Shown here one piece after another: positions 34,970-42,989 of a stretch of DNA of 64,000 bases (positions within the stretch are counted from its first letter, which is position 1; each line of letters starts with the position of its first letter). A program made the translations under genes and the position numbers. The notes beneath the pieces were generated by a model. The model was not told where the DNA came from and made no database searches. It saw nothing but the letters and a program-made list of their open reading frames with translations. Source of the DNA: Achromobacter sp. HZ34 (GTDB taxonomy: Bacteria > Pseudomonadota > Gammaproteobacteria > Burkholderiales > Burkholderiaceae_B); assembly GCF_002209485.1 (NCBI RefSeq), contig NZ_NJIX01000002.1:930001-994000 (forward strand), read 5' to 3'.

Positions 34970-36577
34970 TCACCTTGAGAATCCCGGCATTTGCTGTCCA
35001 CCCGCCGGCCCCATCAGGTAATAGCCCCACGCCGTCGTCGGGGTATTACCCACCTCTTCGCGCGCGCCGGGCATAGGCAGGCTCACGCCGCGCGCAATCG
35101 GCCGCACCAGGTGCGGCGTCACCACGATGACCAGTTCGCGGTCGTTCTGTGAATAGCTGACGCCCCGGAAGAAGGCGCCGATGATGGGCAGGTCGCCCAG
35201 GAAGGGCACTTTGTTGACGGCGGCCTTGGTCTGTCTTGAAACCAGGCCGCTGATGATGAAAGTCTCGCCATCGCCCAACTCCACGGTGGTGTCGGCCTTG
35301 CGCGTACTCAGCGCGGGGATGGTGGTGGTGGAAGTGGCCGAACCGGTGCTGCCGGTGGAGATGGTGATGCCATTGGTCGGATCCAGCTCGCTGGCCTCGG
35401 GTGCCACCTTCAGCGCGATGCGGCTGGGCGAAATGACGGTGGGCGTCACGCTGAGGCCGATGCCGAAGGGCTTGAATTCGACGTTCTGCGTACCCAGGCC
35501 GCCGGCGACGGGAATGGGAATCTCGCCACCCGCCAGGAAGCTGGCGCTCTGGCCCGATTGCGCCAGCAGCGTCGGTTCGGCCAGCACGCGCGCCAAGCCG
35601 TTCTGCTCCAGCAACGCCAACTGCGCGCTGAAGTGATTGGACGCGTAGCCAAACGCGAACCCATTGGTACTGGAAAGCAGGTCGCCGGGAATCAGCCCGG
35701 AGGCAATGGACCAGGGCCCCTTGCCGAAGCTGGAGGTAATGCCCACGTCCTTGATGGTGGATCGCTGCACTTCCACCATCTTGACTTCGACCTGCACGAC
35801 CGAGCCCACATTGATCGTGGAAACGTCCACGACCTTGTCCTTGGCGCCCGCCGTGCGCGCGGCCTCGACGCCGGCGCGATGGTCGAGCACTGACGACGCC
35901 TGTCCGCTTACCACGGCGGCTTCTCCCGCCACATCGACCTGCGCGGTGCTGGCCGCGCCGCGCGCCGCCAACGTCGCCTGCACATCGCCCAACACGCGCA
36001 CGTTCCAGACTTGCGGGGTCCGGTTGTTGCCGGTCCATACCTGCAACTGCGTCGTGCCGGCCTTCTTGCCCAGCACCAGCACCTGGCCAGCGCGATTCGG
36101 GCCCGGCGGCAGGACCTTGACGTCCGCCACATCGGGATCGCCGACGGCGATGCGCGCAGGCGATGCCCCCAGCGGCAAGGCGTATTGGCCGCGCACGGGC
36201 ACGGCCAATTCTTCCGCCGGCGCGCCGACGGCGGGCGCGGTATTGGTCCCGTTAACGCTGCGTCCGGCCGGGGCGCCGGCCTGCGTTGTTGCCTGTGCTG
36301 CGGCCGCACCTCCCCCTGGCGCGCGCGTGCGCGCCGCCGGCTGCGCAAGGGCGGGCGTTATCGTGGCAGGCGACAGCGTCACTACCAATGCGATGGCCAG
36401 CCCGGGCAAGTACCAGCCGCGCCAGCGCCACGCAGGCGACCGCCACGAAGACGCCGGTGGCGCCACGCACGCCAGCGCCGCCGCGCGCTCGCCAGTCTTG
36501 ACCGCGGTCAGCCTGCACTCCCCCAGGCTGCCGATCTCATTACGCGCTTGATCCTTACCGATTCTTATGTTTTGCAT
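34970..36577 (-). CDS. rcpA: RcpA/CpaC, Tad secretin
   Basis: A 535-residue outer-membrane channel. After a signal segment (WYLPGLAIALVVTLSPATIT, about 55-74, ending ALA-QP) come a BON-like/N-domain region and the secretin core with VEVKMVEVQRSTIKD, GDGETFIISGLVSRQ and VPFLGDLPIIGAFFRG, then LVIVVTPHLV. The 54 residues before the signal segment are unusually long; an internal GTG or TTG start nearer to it is possible. It stands between rcpC and tadZ, as in other tad loci. Confidence 0.92.
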   Translation of the reverse strand: MQNIRIGKDQARNEIGSLGECRLTAVKTGERAAALACVAPPASSWRSPAWRWRGWYLPGLAIALVVTLSPATITPALAQPAARTRAPGGGAAAAQATTQAGAPAGRSVNGTNTAPAVGAPAEELAVPVRGQYALPLGASPARIAVGDPDVADVKVLPPGPNRAGQVLVLGKKAGTTQLQVWTGNNRTPQVWNVRVLGDVQATLAARGAASTAQVDVAGEAAVVSGQASSVLDHRAGVEAARTAGAKDKVVDVSTINVGSVVQVEVKMVEVQRSTIKDVGITSSFGKGPWSIASGLIPGDLLSSTNGFAFGYASNHFSAQLALLEQNGLARVLAEPTLLAQSGQSASFLAGGEIPIPVAGGLGTQNVEFKPFGIGLSVTPTVISPSRIALKVAPEASELDPTNGITISTGSTGSATSTTTIPALSTRKADTTVELGDGETFIISGLVSRQTKAAVNKVPFLGDLPIIGAFFRGVSYSQNDRELVIVVTPHLVRPIARGVSLPMPGAREEVGNTPTTAWGYYLMGPAGGQQMPGFSR

Positions 36578-36594
36578 GCAACATCCAGTCTTTC

Positions 36595-37563
36595 TCAGTA
36601 GGAAACCTGTTCACTCGTCCCGCCCCGCACCACCTCCACCGACCGGCCGCTGCCCGCGCGCGCGGCACGTGGTGCAGCCGGCGCCGGTGCCGGCAGGTGC
36701 GTTTCCACCTGCGGCGCCGGCCCCGACAACTGCGGCAAGCTGTCACCCGCATAAGCGCGATTGACGGCATCGGCGGCTTCCGACTTCTGGCTAGCGTTGA
36801 GATCGGCACGCGCGGCCAGCACCGGAACACGGTTGGGAAACAGGGCGACGTCGGGAACGGCGGCATCGTCCGGCGCCCGCAATGCCAGTTGCAGACGCCC
36901 CGCGCGTGCCGCCAGCAGCAATTCATTGACCTGGGCCACCGGCACCGCCAGCATGGCATTGCGCGGCGCGGGTGGTGGTCCACCGGGATTGGCCTGCGCG
37001 GATTTATCGTTTGCATCCGGGCCGTCCAGCGATTGCGTGCCATAAGCCAGCACGCGCACGCGCGACTGCAGCAGGCGGGACTGCGTGCCACCGACTTCCT
37101 GGCCGCGCTCCAGCGTGATGAAGACATCGACCATATCGCCCGGCCGGATGCGGTTGCTGGCGCCGATGATTTCATCGACGGCGATCGCCACGGCGCGTTC
37201 ACCGGACTGCAGGTACGAAGCCAGTCCGCGCGCCAGCTGGAATTTCGTCACCGGCTCGCCGGGCTGGATCGCGACCCGGGTCACCGCGTCGGCCAGAGGC
37301 GCGGTCGCGTCGAAAGACGCCGCGGGCTTGACGGGCCATTGCGCCACCGTCAGGGCAGCGGGTTCGATGCGCGTGCCCGCTTCGATGGCACGCGCGGCCA
37401 CCACCACGGGGAAGGTCGGCGCGGCTTCCTGCTGGCTGCGCACGACGGCCGGCGCCGTGGGCGGCAGCGCCGCCGGTTGCGTGATCATGTGAAAAGCCAT
37501 ATAGCCCAGGCCCAGCGCGGCCAACAGCAAAAACAGCGCGAAGAGTTTGATTCCTTTACTCAT
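36595..37563 (-). CDS. rcpC: RcpC/CpaB, Tad pilus assembly protein (SAF domain)
   Basis: A 322-residue protein with an N-terminal membrane helix (about 5-28), an SAF-type domain (VVVAARAIEAGTRIEPAAL) and the RcpC domain with IGASNRIRPGDMVDVFIT. It is thought to stabilise the secretin channel in the periplasm. The C-terminus is Pro/Ala-rich. Its start overlaps the end of the tadE-like gene by 4 bp. Confidence 0.9.
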   Translation of the reverse strand: MSKGIKLFALFLLLAALGLGYMAFHMITQPAALPPTAPAVVRSQQEAAPTFPVVVAARAIEAGTRIEPAALTVAQWPVKPAASFDATAPLADAVTRVAIQPGEPVTKFQLARGLASYLQSGERAVAIAVDEIIGASNRIRPGDMVDVFITLERGQEVGGTQSRLLQSRVRVLAYGTQSLDGPDANDKSAQANPGGPPPAPRNAMLAVPVAQVNELLLAARAGRLQLALRAPDDAAVPDVALFPNRVPVLAARADLNASQKSEAADAVNRAYAGDSLPQLSGPAPQVETHLPAPAPAAPRAARAGSGRSVEVVRGGTSEQVSY

Positions 37564-38072
37564 GAAGACCCCTGGATCTGGACGACGGCGTTAGCGCTGA
37601 GGACGGTGGGAACCCACGTGCTATTCCACAGGGACTTCGACAGGGTGTTGACCGACTTCAGCAACGGCCAGTCGGCCGTGCTGGTTTGAAGGGAGATAGC
37701 GATGCACTGCGCCGGGGTGGCGGCGCCGGAGGGCCACGCGCAGGTCTTCGTGGTGGCCGCGCACGTGACCTGCATCCACCCCACCGCCTTGTTGGCGACG
37801 CGGCAACCTTCCGATGTCTTGACCGCGCCTGCCTGCCCGCTATCCAGTACGGCGCGCGCGCCTTCGGCAGCAGCACCGGTAAGAATCTGCTGTGCCCACA
37901 TCACGCCACCCAGGCCGACGATGCCCATGAACACCAGCAGGAAAACCGACAGGATCAAGGCGAATTCGAGCGCCGCCACGCCGCGCTGCCGGGCAGCGTC
38001 CAGACGCGCCGAAACCGCCCGCAGGCGGCATGGCAGGCTCGTTCGTGATGGGATAAAGCGGGAAGCGCGCAT
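37560..38072 (-). CDS. TadE/TadF-like minor pseudopilin
   Basis: A 170-residue TadE-family protein. RQRGVAALEFALILSVFLLVFMG (about 29-51) is the prepilin-like cleavage and membrane segment with the conserved Glu at the fifth position of the mature form. A pair of Cys-containing loops follows. It overlaps rcpC by 4 bp and starts 1 bp after the stop of the upstream tadE, so it is part of the same transcript. In other tad loci this position holds tadE or tadF. Confidence 0.85.
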   Translation of the reverse strand: MRASRFIPSRTSLPCRLRAVSARLDAARQRGVAALEFALILSVFLLVFMGIVGLGGVMWAQQILTGAAAEGARAVLDSGQAGAVKTSEGCRVANKAVGWMQVTCAATTKTCAWPSGAATPAQCIAISLQTSTADWPLLKSVNTLSKSLWNSTWVPTVLSANAVVQIQGSS

Positions 38073-38073
38073 A

Positions 38074-38574
38074 TCAGCTGCTCCCCACGGGCGTACTGGT
38101 CGACGTGCTCATGCCATTGCCCAGCTTCGCCGTCGCCCGCGATGACAGCAGCGCCGGTACCACCAGCCCCAGGCCGGGAATGGTCGGAATGAGAGGATGG
38201 GCGCCGTAGGCATAGCTGACGACGACTTCGAATTGATCGGGGTCGAGGATATTGCTGCTGCACGTACCGCCGCCAGCCGTACTCAAGGCGCCTGATTTCG
38301 TGCAGACCGCCACGGCGGGCGTGGTCGCGCCCATTGACGTCAGCCAACTGACCCGATCGTTGGCGACTGCCAGTGCGGCAGCCGCGCGCGCCTGCATGGC
38401 GCCCTGCCCCTGTTGCCAGCGCAAAGTCATCCTGGCCGCATCATCGGCGGCGAGGTTAAGCGTTTGCTGCGCGGTAAAGATGAAGCCGTACGTTACGGCC
38501 CCGTAAAGCAGAACGAAGAAGACAGAGAACACCAGGGCGAACTCGACGGCATAAGCGCCACGCTGAGCACCGCC
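38074..38574 (-). CDS. tadE: TadE minor pseudopilin, start codon unclear
   Basis: About 165 residues of a TadE-family protein: the RGAYAVEFALVFSVFFVLLYG pseudopilin segment, then a Cys-containing periplasmic domain. The frame has no ATG, GTG or TTG between the conserved segment and tadV sequence far upstream, so the given 5' end marks only where family-like sequence begins. It overlaps the 3' end of tadV in another frame by 82 bp. A one-base insertion or deletion near 38561-38570 would link it to the GTG codons there. A frameshift, an assembly error or an unusual start must be considered. Confidence 0.7.
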   Translation of the reverse strand, partial: GGAQRGAYAVEFALVFSVFFVLLYGAVTYGFIFTAQQTLNLAADDAARMTLRWQQGQGAMQARAAAALAVANDRVSWLTSMGATTPAVAVCTKSGALSTAGGGTCSSNILDPDQFEVVVSYAYGAHPLIPTIPGLGLVVPALLSSRATAKLGNGMSTSTSTPVGSS

Positions 38575-39008
38575 AGCGCGATATAGGCCGCGTAAGGCAC
38601 GCCGCGCCGAGACCGCCCCTTCGGGCCTTGGCGAATCATGCGAAAAACCTGGTAGAGCGCATGCACCGCGCCGGGCACGCTGGCCCAGAGCACGGCAAGG
38701 CCAAGTATCCAGGGACCAGTGAACAATCCCAATACCGCCATGTACTTGACGTCCCCGGCGCCCATCATCCGCAGGCGCCAGAACAGAATGAAGGCCAGGC
38801 CCAGCAGGAAGCCGATCGCTGACTGTCCCGGACTGCGCGCGCCAGGGAGTGTCCCGGCAACCAGTCCTGTCCACATGACCACGAGCGCCAGCACCTGCAT
38901 TGCCATGGCGGCAAGCAGCAGGGTGTTGGGCACGCGGCGCCAACGCAGGTCGTAGATCACGACGCATGCATTGAATGTGACAAAAACCAGCCACCAGGTT
39001 TGCTCCAT
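38493..39008 (-). CDS. tadV: TadV/CpaA, type IV prepilin peptidase (A24 family)
   Basis: A 171-residue polytopic inner-membrane aspartic protease that cleaves the Flp prepilin and TadE-type pseudopilins. The catalytic Asp residues are seen in YDLRWRRVPN (about residue 20) and GAGDVKYMAVLG (the GxGD motif, about 84-87). It is small, as tad-linked peptidases are, without the N-methylation domain. The last 25 codons or so run through the tadE region, so its true C-terminus may be shorter if a frameshift is present there. Confidence 0.9.
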   Translation of the reverse strand: MEQTWWLVFVTFNACVVIYDLRWRRVPNTLLLAAMAMQVLALVVMWTGLVAGTLPGARSPGQSAIGFLLGLAFILFWRLRMMGAGDVKYMAVLGLFTGPWILGLAVLWASVPGAVHALYQVFRMIRQGPKGRSRRGVPYAAYIALAVLSVALMPSSSPWCSLSSSFCFTGP

Positions 39009-39059
39009 TGTGGTTTACGTGTCAGGGGTCTCGGCGCGTAACGCAACCATCACGGATCA

Positions 39060-39248
39060 TTATTTGGCCGCATCAGCCGCGTCCTTGACCTTCGCCCCGA
39101 TGTTCTCGAACAGAGTGCTCAACTGGGGCCCGAGCACAGTCAATCCACCGATGATCACCACGGCCACCAAACCCGCGATCAGCCCATACTCAATGGCCGT
39201 CGCGCCCTCTTCGTCTTGCCAGAAGTGCTTAAGCTGTTGCATTTGCAT
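39060..39248 (-). CDS. flp: Flp/Fap-type pilin, major Tad pilus subunit
   Basis: A 62-residue prepilin. The cleavage site is Gly15 before ATAIEYGLIA, with the Glu-Tyr pair typical of Flp pilins, followed by one hydrophobic helix and a short Lys/Asp/Ala-rich tail. The start was set at the ATG at 39248 because GGGGGGAG lies 6 bases upstream; a TTG two codons earlier is worse. It is the first gene of the tad locus. No convincing -24/-12 sigma-54 promoter is seen in the 112-bp gap upstream. Confidence 0.95.
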   Translation of the reverse strand: MQMQQLKHFWQDEEGATAIEYGLIAGLVAVVIIGGLTVLGPQLSTLFENIGAKVKDAADAAK

Positions 39249-39319
39249 GATCAACTCCCCCCAAAGGAAAGGGTTACTTCAACGAAAAACACACCGGCTA
39301 CCCACGTCCGGTGCAACCA

Positions 39320-39359
39320 TCGTGGGGCCGCGTCGCCGAAATACGATGCGGTCCCACGA
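39320..39359 (-). other. Long hairpin between the MHYT gene and flp
   Basis: On the minus strand TCGTGGGACCGC (39359-39348) pairs with GCGGCCCCACGA (39331-39320) with one mismatch around a 16-base loop. It begins 8 bases after the MHYT gene stop. There is no T-run directly behind it. It may separate the two transcripts or lie in the flp leader. Confidence 0.45.
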
Positions 39360-39366
39360 ATCCGAA

Positions 39367-40188
39367 TCAGCTGGATCCCGGCGGCCGCGCGAGCGGGCTT
39401 GCAGAAGAATCCGTACTGTCAATCAAGGCATCGACGCGGGCCGCGAGATGCGCGCGGTACAGCGCCGACGTGCGATGCAATTGCCAGCGGATGGCCAGCA
39501 AGGCCAGCGCCGACAACAGGAATACGACGTACGGCAATGACATGCCGCCTATGGTCCAGTCCGCACTAGCGCGCGGCGTGGTGCACACCACCTGGCCGCC
39601 CGCCACCGCGGTGTAGTGCATGCCGCAAACGGCCACCGCCATCACCAGCGCGGCGATCGGCCGCTGCCATTCGTTCTGGATGTTGAAAGCCAGCCACAAA
39701 GCCGCGGTCGCCGCGGCAATCGCAATCACGACCGAGGTGACGACCATGCCTGGCTGGTAGAAAACGTCCGCCGGCATGCGCATCGCGGCCATGCCCAGGT
39801 AATGCATCGCCGCCACCCCCACGCCGGCCAGCACGCCACCGGCAATGCAACGGCCCACGGTGAACGCAGAGCGGCCCACATACCAGAAAGCGGCGCCCGA
39901 GAGCACCACCGCCACCACCAGGCTCAATATGGTCAAACCGACCTGATAGCCGACGATGAAAGGCAGGCGCTGCGACTGCATGCCGATGAAATGCATGCTC
40001 CAGATGCCCACGCCTCCCATGGCGAAAGCGGCCACGGCCACGTAGCCCATATGTGCGCCGTCATGACGGCCGCTGCGTATGCGGGTAGCGGCCAACAGCG
40101 CCACATAGGAGCCCAGTGCGGCCACGATGAAGGAAAGCGCTACGACGCTTTCCTGGAATGCGAGCGGAACGATATCGCCGGGGTTCAT
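39367..40188 (-). CDS. MHYT-domain integral membrane sensor protein
   Basis: A 273-residue protein with about seven membrane helices. Three MHYT-type motifs are visible, SMHFIGM (about 64-70), AMHYLGMAAM (about 127-136) and CGMHYT (about 188), whose Met and His residues are proposed to bind copper and sense oxygen, CO or NO. There is no GGDEF, EAL or kinase domain after it, only an 80-residue tail, so any output would need a partner. It is the gene just upstream of the pilus locus on the same strand. Confidence 0.9.
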   Translation of the reverse strand: MNPGDIVPLAFQESVVALSFIVAALGSYVALLAATRIRSGRHDGAHMGYVAVAAFAMGGVGIWSMHFIGMQSQRLPFIVGYQVGLTILSLVVAVVLSGAAFWYVGRSAFTVGRCIAGGVLAGVGVAAMHYLGMAAMRMPADVFYQPGMVVTSVVIAIAAATAALWLAFNIQNEWQRPIAALVMAVAVCGMHYTAVAGGQVVCTTPRASADWTIGGMSLPYVVFLLSALALLAIRWQLHRTSALYRAHLAARVDALIDSTDSSASPLARPPGSS

Positions 40189-40848
40189 ACGGCCTACCCC
40201 GGAAGATGGAATGGAGCACTACCGACCGAAAGCCACTGTCCTCGACATTCCCGTGTTACGTCTTGCCCTGCGAAGGTGTATGGCCTCATTGCAGTCCCCT
40301 ATGCCTCGCTGTACTTGAATGAAATCTTATGAAGCAATACAAAAGATAGTCTTAACTATTAACACTTATTAAACATTAGGGGGAAACCCTAGGCTTGTTG
40401 TATTTATCGACTTCTTTTTAGACACACTACCCTAAATTCAGCCGTTTTAGCGGATGATTAGGCGGAAATTACGGACGGTTTGGTTTTATTTATGCAAATT
40501 AGTATTTTGTCGACAAGATACCGAAACAGGGTTGAGCGACAAGCCGGCGCAAAATTTGGGTAATTCTTGCGACTATTTCTGTTAGAAACTGACAAATTTC
40601 GCCAGAACATAGGCAAAAACTTTCAACGAGCGTGACGTGAAATCGAGGCAGTTAGGCGTAACAAGACGGGCGGATGGATGCCATTACCCGGCAAAACGCG
40701 GGGAATGCGGATCTAGTCCAAACGTATGAGATTCAGCGAATCGACACGCGATAACGGAGCCGCTCCAGGTACGCCGAAAGGACGGCAAGCCGGTGCCGCA
40801 AGTAATCGGGACGGAGTACCTCCCGCGCAACAGACAGGGGAAGTCATA
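40189..40848. other. 660-bp gap with an AT-rich stretch upstream of the TpsB gene
   Basis: The part from about 40310 to 40640 is far richer in A and T than the rest of the window and has no open frame of note. It contains TTTCTGTTAGAAA (40576-40588), a short inverted repeat, and several A/T-rich blocks that may hold promoters for the divergent MHYT and TpsB genes. From 40640 on the composition returns to normal. It could be a regulatory region for surface genes or the site of a past insertion. Confidence 0.5.
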
Positions 40849-42579
40849 GTGAAGAGCACGAGGACACAGCATTGCAGGCAGGCACGCCATAAACGCCTGT
40901 GCCACCCCGCGGCGCTGCTCATGGGGAGCATGTTGCTGGCCACACCCTATGCCCACGCCGATGGCCCCTTGCGCGGCAATCCGGTCGATTCCCTGCCGCC
41001 GATGGAAAAGCCGGCGCCAAAGGCGCCGGCACCCTTGCAGGCACCCACGCCGGAACAGCAGGCGCTTGCCGCCCGCATGGCCCAACACATCGTGCCGCGC
41101 CATTTCGATGTGTCCGGGGCGCACGTGATTCCCTTCGAGGAAATCAGCGCGATCCTGGCGCCGCTGGCGAACAAGGACATCACCCTGGGGCAACTGGTGC
41201 AACAGGTCGATCGCATCACCACGATGTATCGCGAACGCGGGTATCCGCTGTCTTTCGCCGTGGTGCAGAACCAGACCTTTGCCGAAGGCACGGTGGTGGT
41301 GACGGTGGTCGAGGGCCATATCGGCGACATGCGTATCGAAGGCGATATCGGCAACTCCGCCGACCGCCTGCGCACGCTGGCGCAACCCATGATCGACGAG
41401 AAGCCGCTGACGCAGGCCACGCTGGAGCGCCAGTTGAACCTGATGCGCATGGTGCCGGGCGTCGCGTTCACGCCGTCGCTGGATCTGCCGCGCCGCGCCG
41501 ACGGCGCCAGCGAGCTGCTGCTCAAGGCCACGCACCGGCCCTTCAATGCCACCGCCGGCGTGGTGGACCTGGGCACCGGCATGCAGCCGCTGGTCAACGC
41601 CAGCGCCAACAGCCTGACACCGCTGGGCGAACAGACGAGGCTGACCGCCGCCGTCCCCTTCGGTACCGACGATGTGCGCTATTTCGCCGGCGACGTCACC
41701 GTGCCGGTCGGGTCCAGTGGCCTGGCGGTCAAGCTGGACGGCTATCACTACCAGGCCAAGCCGCAAGACGACACCGTGGAGATACTGGGCTTCAAACGCA
41801 CGGTAAAGAACGACCGCATCGGCCTGGGCGTGAGCTATCCCTTCCTGTTGAACAACCAGAGTTCGCTGACCGGTACCCTGGGTGTGTATGCGGTCAATGC
41901 GCAGGATATCTATGACCAGCACGACACCGACTTGTGGCTGCGCCAGAAGACCCGCGTGCGTGCCGCTACCGCGGAACTGCGCTACATCACGGTGGGACCG
42001 GCCCGCAGCACGGACATCACGCTGGGCGTTTCCAAAGGCACCAATGGACTGGGCGCGCAGAAGACCATCGATTCGAACTACGGGTATTCAGCCACGCCGG
42101 ACCTGGATCTGGACTTCACCCGCGTCAACCTGAATGCGAAGCAGAGCTTCACGCTGCCGGCGCAATTCGGGCTGGTGCTGGCCGGCGCGGGGCAGTTCAG
42201 CGACAACGTGCTGCCCAGTTCGGAACAGATGTCCTTCGGCAGCTGGCGCTTCGGCATGGGCTATCCACAAGGCGAGACCAGTGGCGACAAGGGGGTGGGC
42301 GCGTCCATCGAATTGAATCGCAAGTTCGCCACCGGCTGGCAGGTCCTGTCGGCCGTGCAGCCCTATGCCTTGGTGGACTATGCCCGGACCTGGTACAACG
42401 CGGCGGCGCTCAAGCCCTATAACAATCGCCACCTGTCTTCGATAGCCATGGGGGTGCGGCTGACGGACGACAAGCTCTATCTGTTCGACTTCAACGTGGC
42501 CAAACCCATAGGCTCGGCCACCTTGAACGACGACAGCCGCGGGTGGCGCTTCAATGCCAACTACCAGGTGTTCTATTGA
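40849..42579 (+). CDS. TpsB/ShlB/FhaC-family outer-membrane transporter
   Basis: A 576-residue Omp85-superfamily protein of the two-partner secretion type. The start is the GTG at 40849, with GGGGAAG 6 bases upstream; a signal peptide follows, ending near AHA-DG. After a Pro-rich linker come a ShlB-type POTRA domain (about 75-150: HFDVSGAHVIPFEEI to VVEGHIGDMRIEGD) and a second POTRA, then the beta-barrel ending in RFNANYQVFY. The usual VRGY loop of FhaC appears to be replaced by RFGMGYPQGETSGDKG. It should move a partner protein across the outer membrane, but the adjacent gene does not encode a normal TpsA. A strong terminator follows. Confidence 0.9.
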   Translation: MKSTRTQHCRQARHKRLCHPAALLMGSMLLATPYAHADGPLRGNPVDSLPPMEKPAPKAPAPLQAPTPEQQALAARMAQHIVPRHFDVSGAHVIPFEEISAILAPLANKDITLGQLVQQVDRITTMYRERGYPLSFAVVQNQTFAEGTVVVTVVEGHIGDMRIEGDIGNSADRLRTLAQPMIDEKPLTQATLERQLNLMRMVPGVAFTPSLDLPRRADGASELLLKATHRPFNATAGVVDLGTGMQPLVNASANSLTPLGEQTRLTAAVPFGTDDVRYFAGDVTVPVGSSGLAVKLDGYHYQAKPQDDTVEILGFKRTVKNDRIGLGVSYPFLLNNQSSLTGTLGVYAVNAQDIYDQHDTDLWLRQKTRVRAATAELRYITVGPARSTDITLGVSKGTNGLGAQKTIDSNYGYSATPDLDLDFTRVNLNAKQSFTLPAQFGLVLAGAGQFSDNVLPSSEQMSFGSWRFGMGYPQGETSGDKGVGASIELNRKFATGWQVLSAVQPYALVDYARTWYNAAALKPYNNRHLSSIAMGVRLTDDKLYLFDFNVAKPIGSATLNDDSRGWRFNANYQVFY

Positions 42580-42657
42580 GCCTGGCATGACGCAGACGCC
42601 GCGGTGAGCGTCCCGGTATCCCCCGCTCCTGGCAGCGGTCTTCTTAAGCAACATCAG

Positions 42658-42692
42658 GCGACTTTCGCGCATGCGCGACAGTCGCTTTTTTT
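42658..42692 (+). terminator. Intrinsic terminator of the TpsB gene
   Basis: GCGACT-T-TCGCGC (42658-42670) pairs with GCGCGA-C-AGTCGC (42673-42685), one mismatch, followed by seven Ts (42686-42692). It separates the transporter transcript from the lipoprotein gene, which must have its own promoter. Confidence 0.92.
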
Positions 42693-42698
42693 CGATCG

Positions 42699-42745
42699 AC
42701 GTTACGGCCCGACGTTACGTTACGTGGGGCCTTGTTCCCGTAACG
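42699..42745. promoter_or_regulatory. Cluster of CGTTACG repeats between TpsB and lipoprotein genes
   Basis: CGTTACG occurs at 42700-42706, 42713-42719 and 42718-42724 (overlapping), and its complement CGTAACG at 42739-42745. Such a cluster of direct and inverted heptamers looks like a protein-binding site. It lies about 245 bp upstream of the lipoprotein start, after the transporter terminator. The MarR protein encoded downstream is one candidate binder. The AT-rich stretch 42775-42920 that follows probably holds the lipoprotein promoter. Confidence 0.4.
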
Positions 42746-42989
42746 CCACGGGGTCGAACCAGGGTTTGCCCCTGTTATTTTTCGTTGAAAAAGCAGCAGA
42801 GCATTTCTTGGCGCGCAGCTTTACACATCGCACAAGCCATTGATTTTTCTATATTTTCCTTAAATTGATCAGCAGCTGAAAAGCCACGGTAAGCAAGAAA
42901 ACGCAAAGTTGGCATGGATTTCGCATTAGTTCTGTCATCGGGCCTTATCGAGCCCGTCATACCAAGACAGACAGAGACTGGAGCGTGCC

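Noticed and set aside
38575-38994. N-terminal 140 codons of the frame containing tadE
   Set aside because: This part is an out-of-frame reading of tadV and carries no TadE features; only the part from about 38574 down is real.
39255-39366. A sigma-54 (-24/-12) promoter for flp
   Set aside because: Several GG and GC pairs were checked, but none had the required 10-base spacing with TTGC at -12.
42671-42868. Short plus-strand frames between the TpsB and lipoprotein genes
   Set aside because: They overlap the terminator and the AT-rich promoter region and have no ribosome site or family features.
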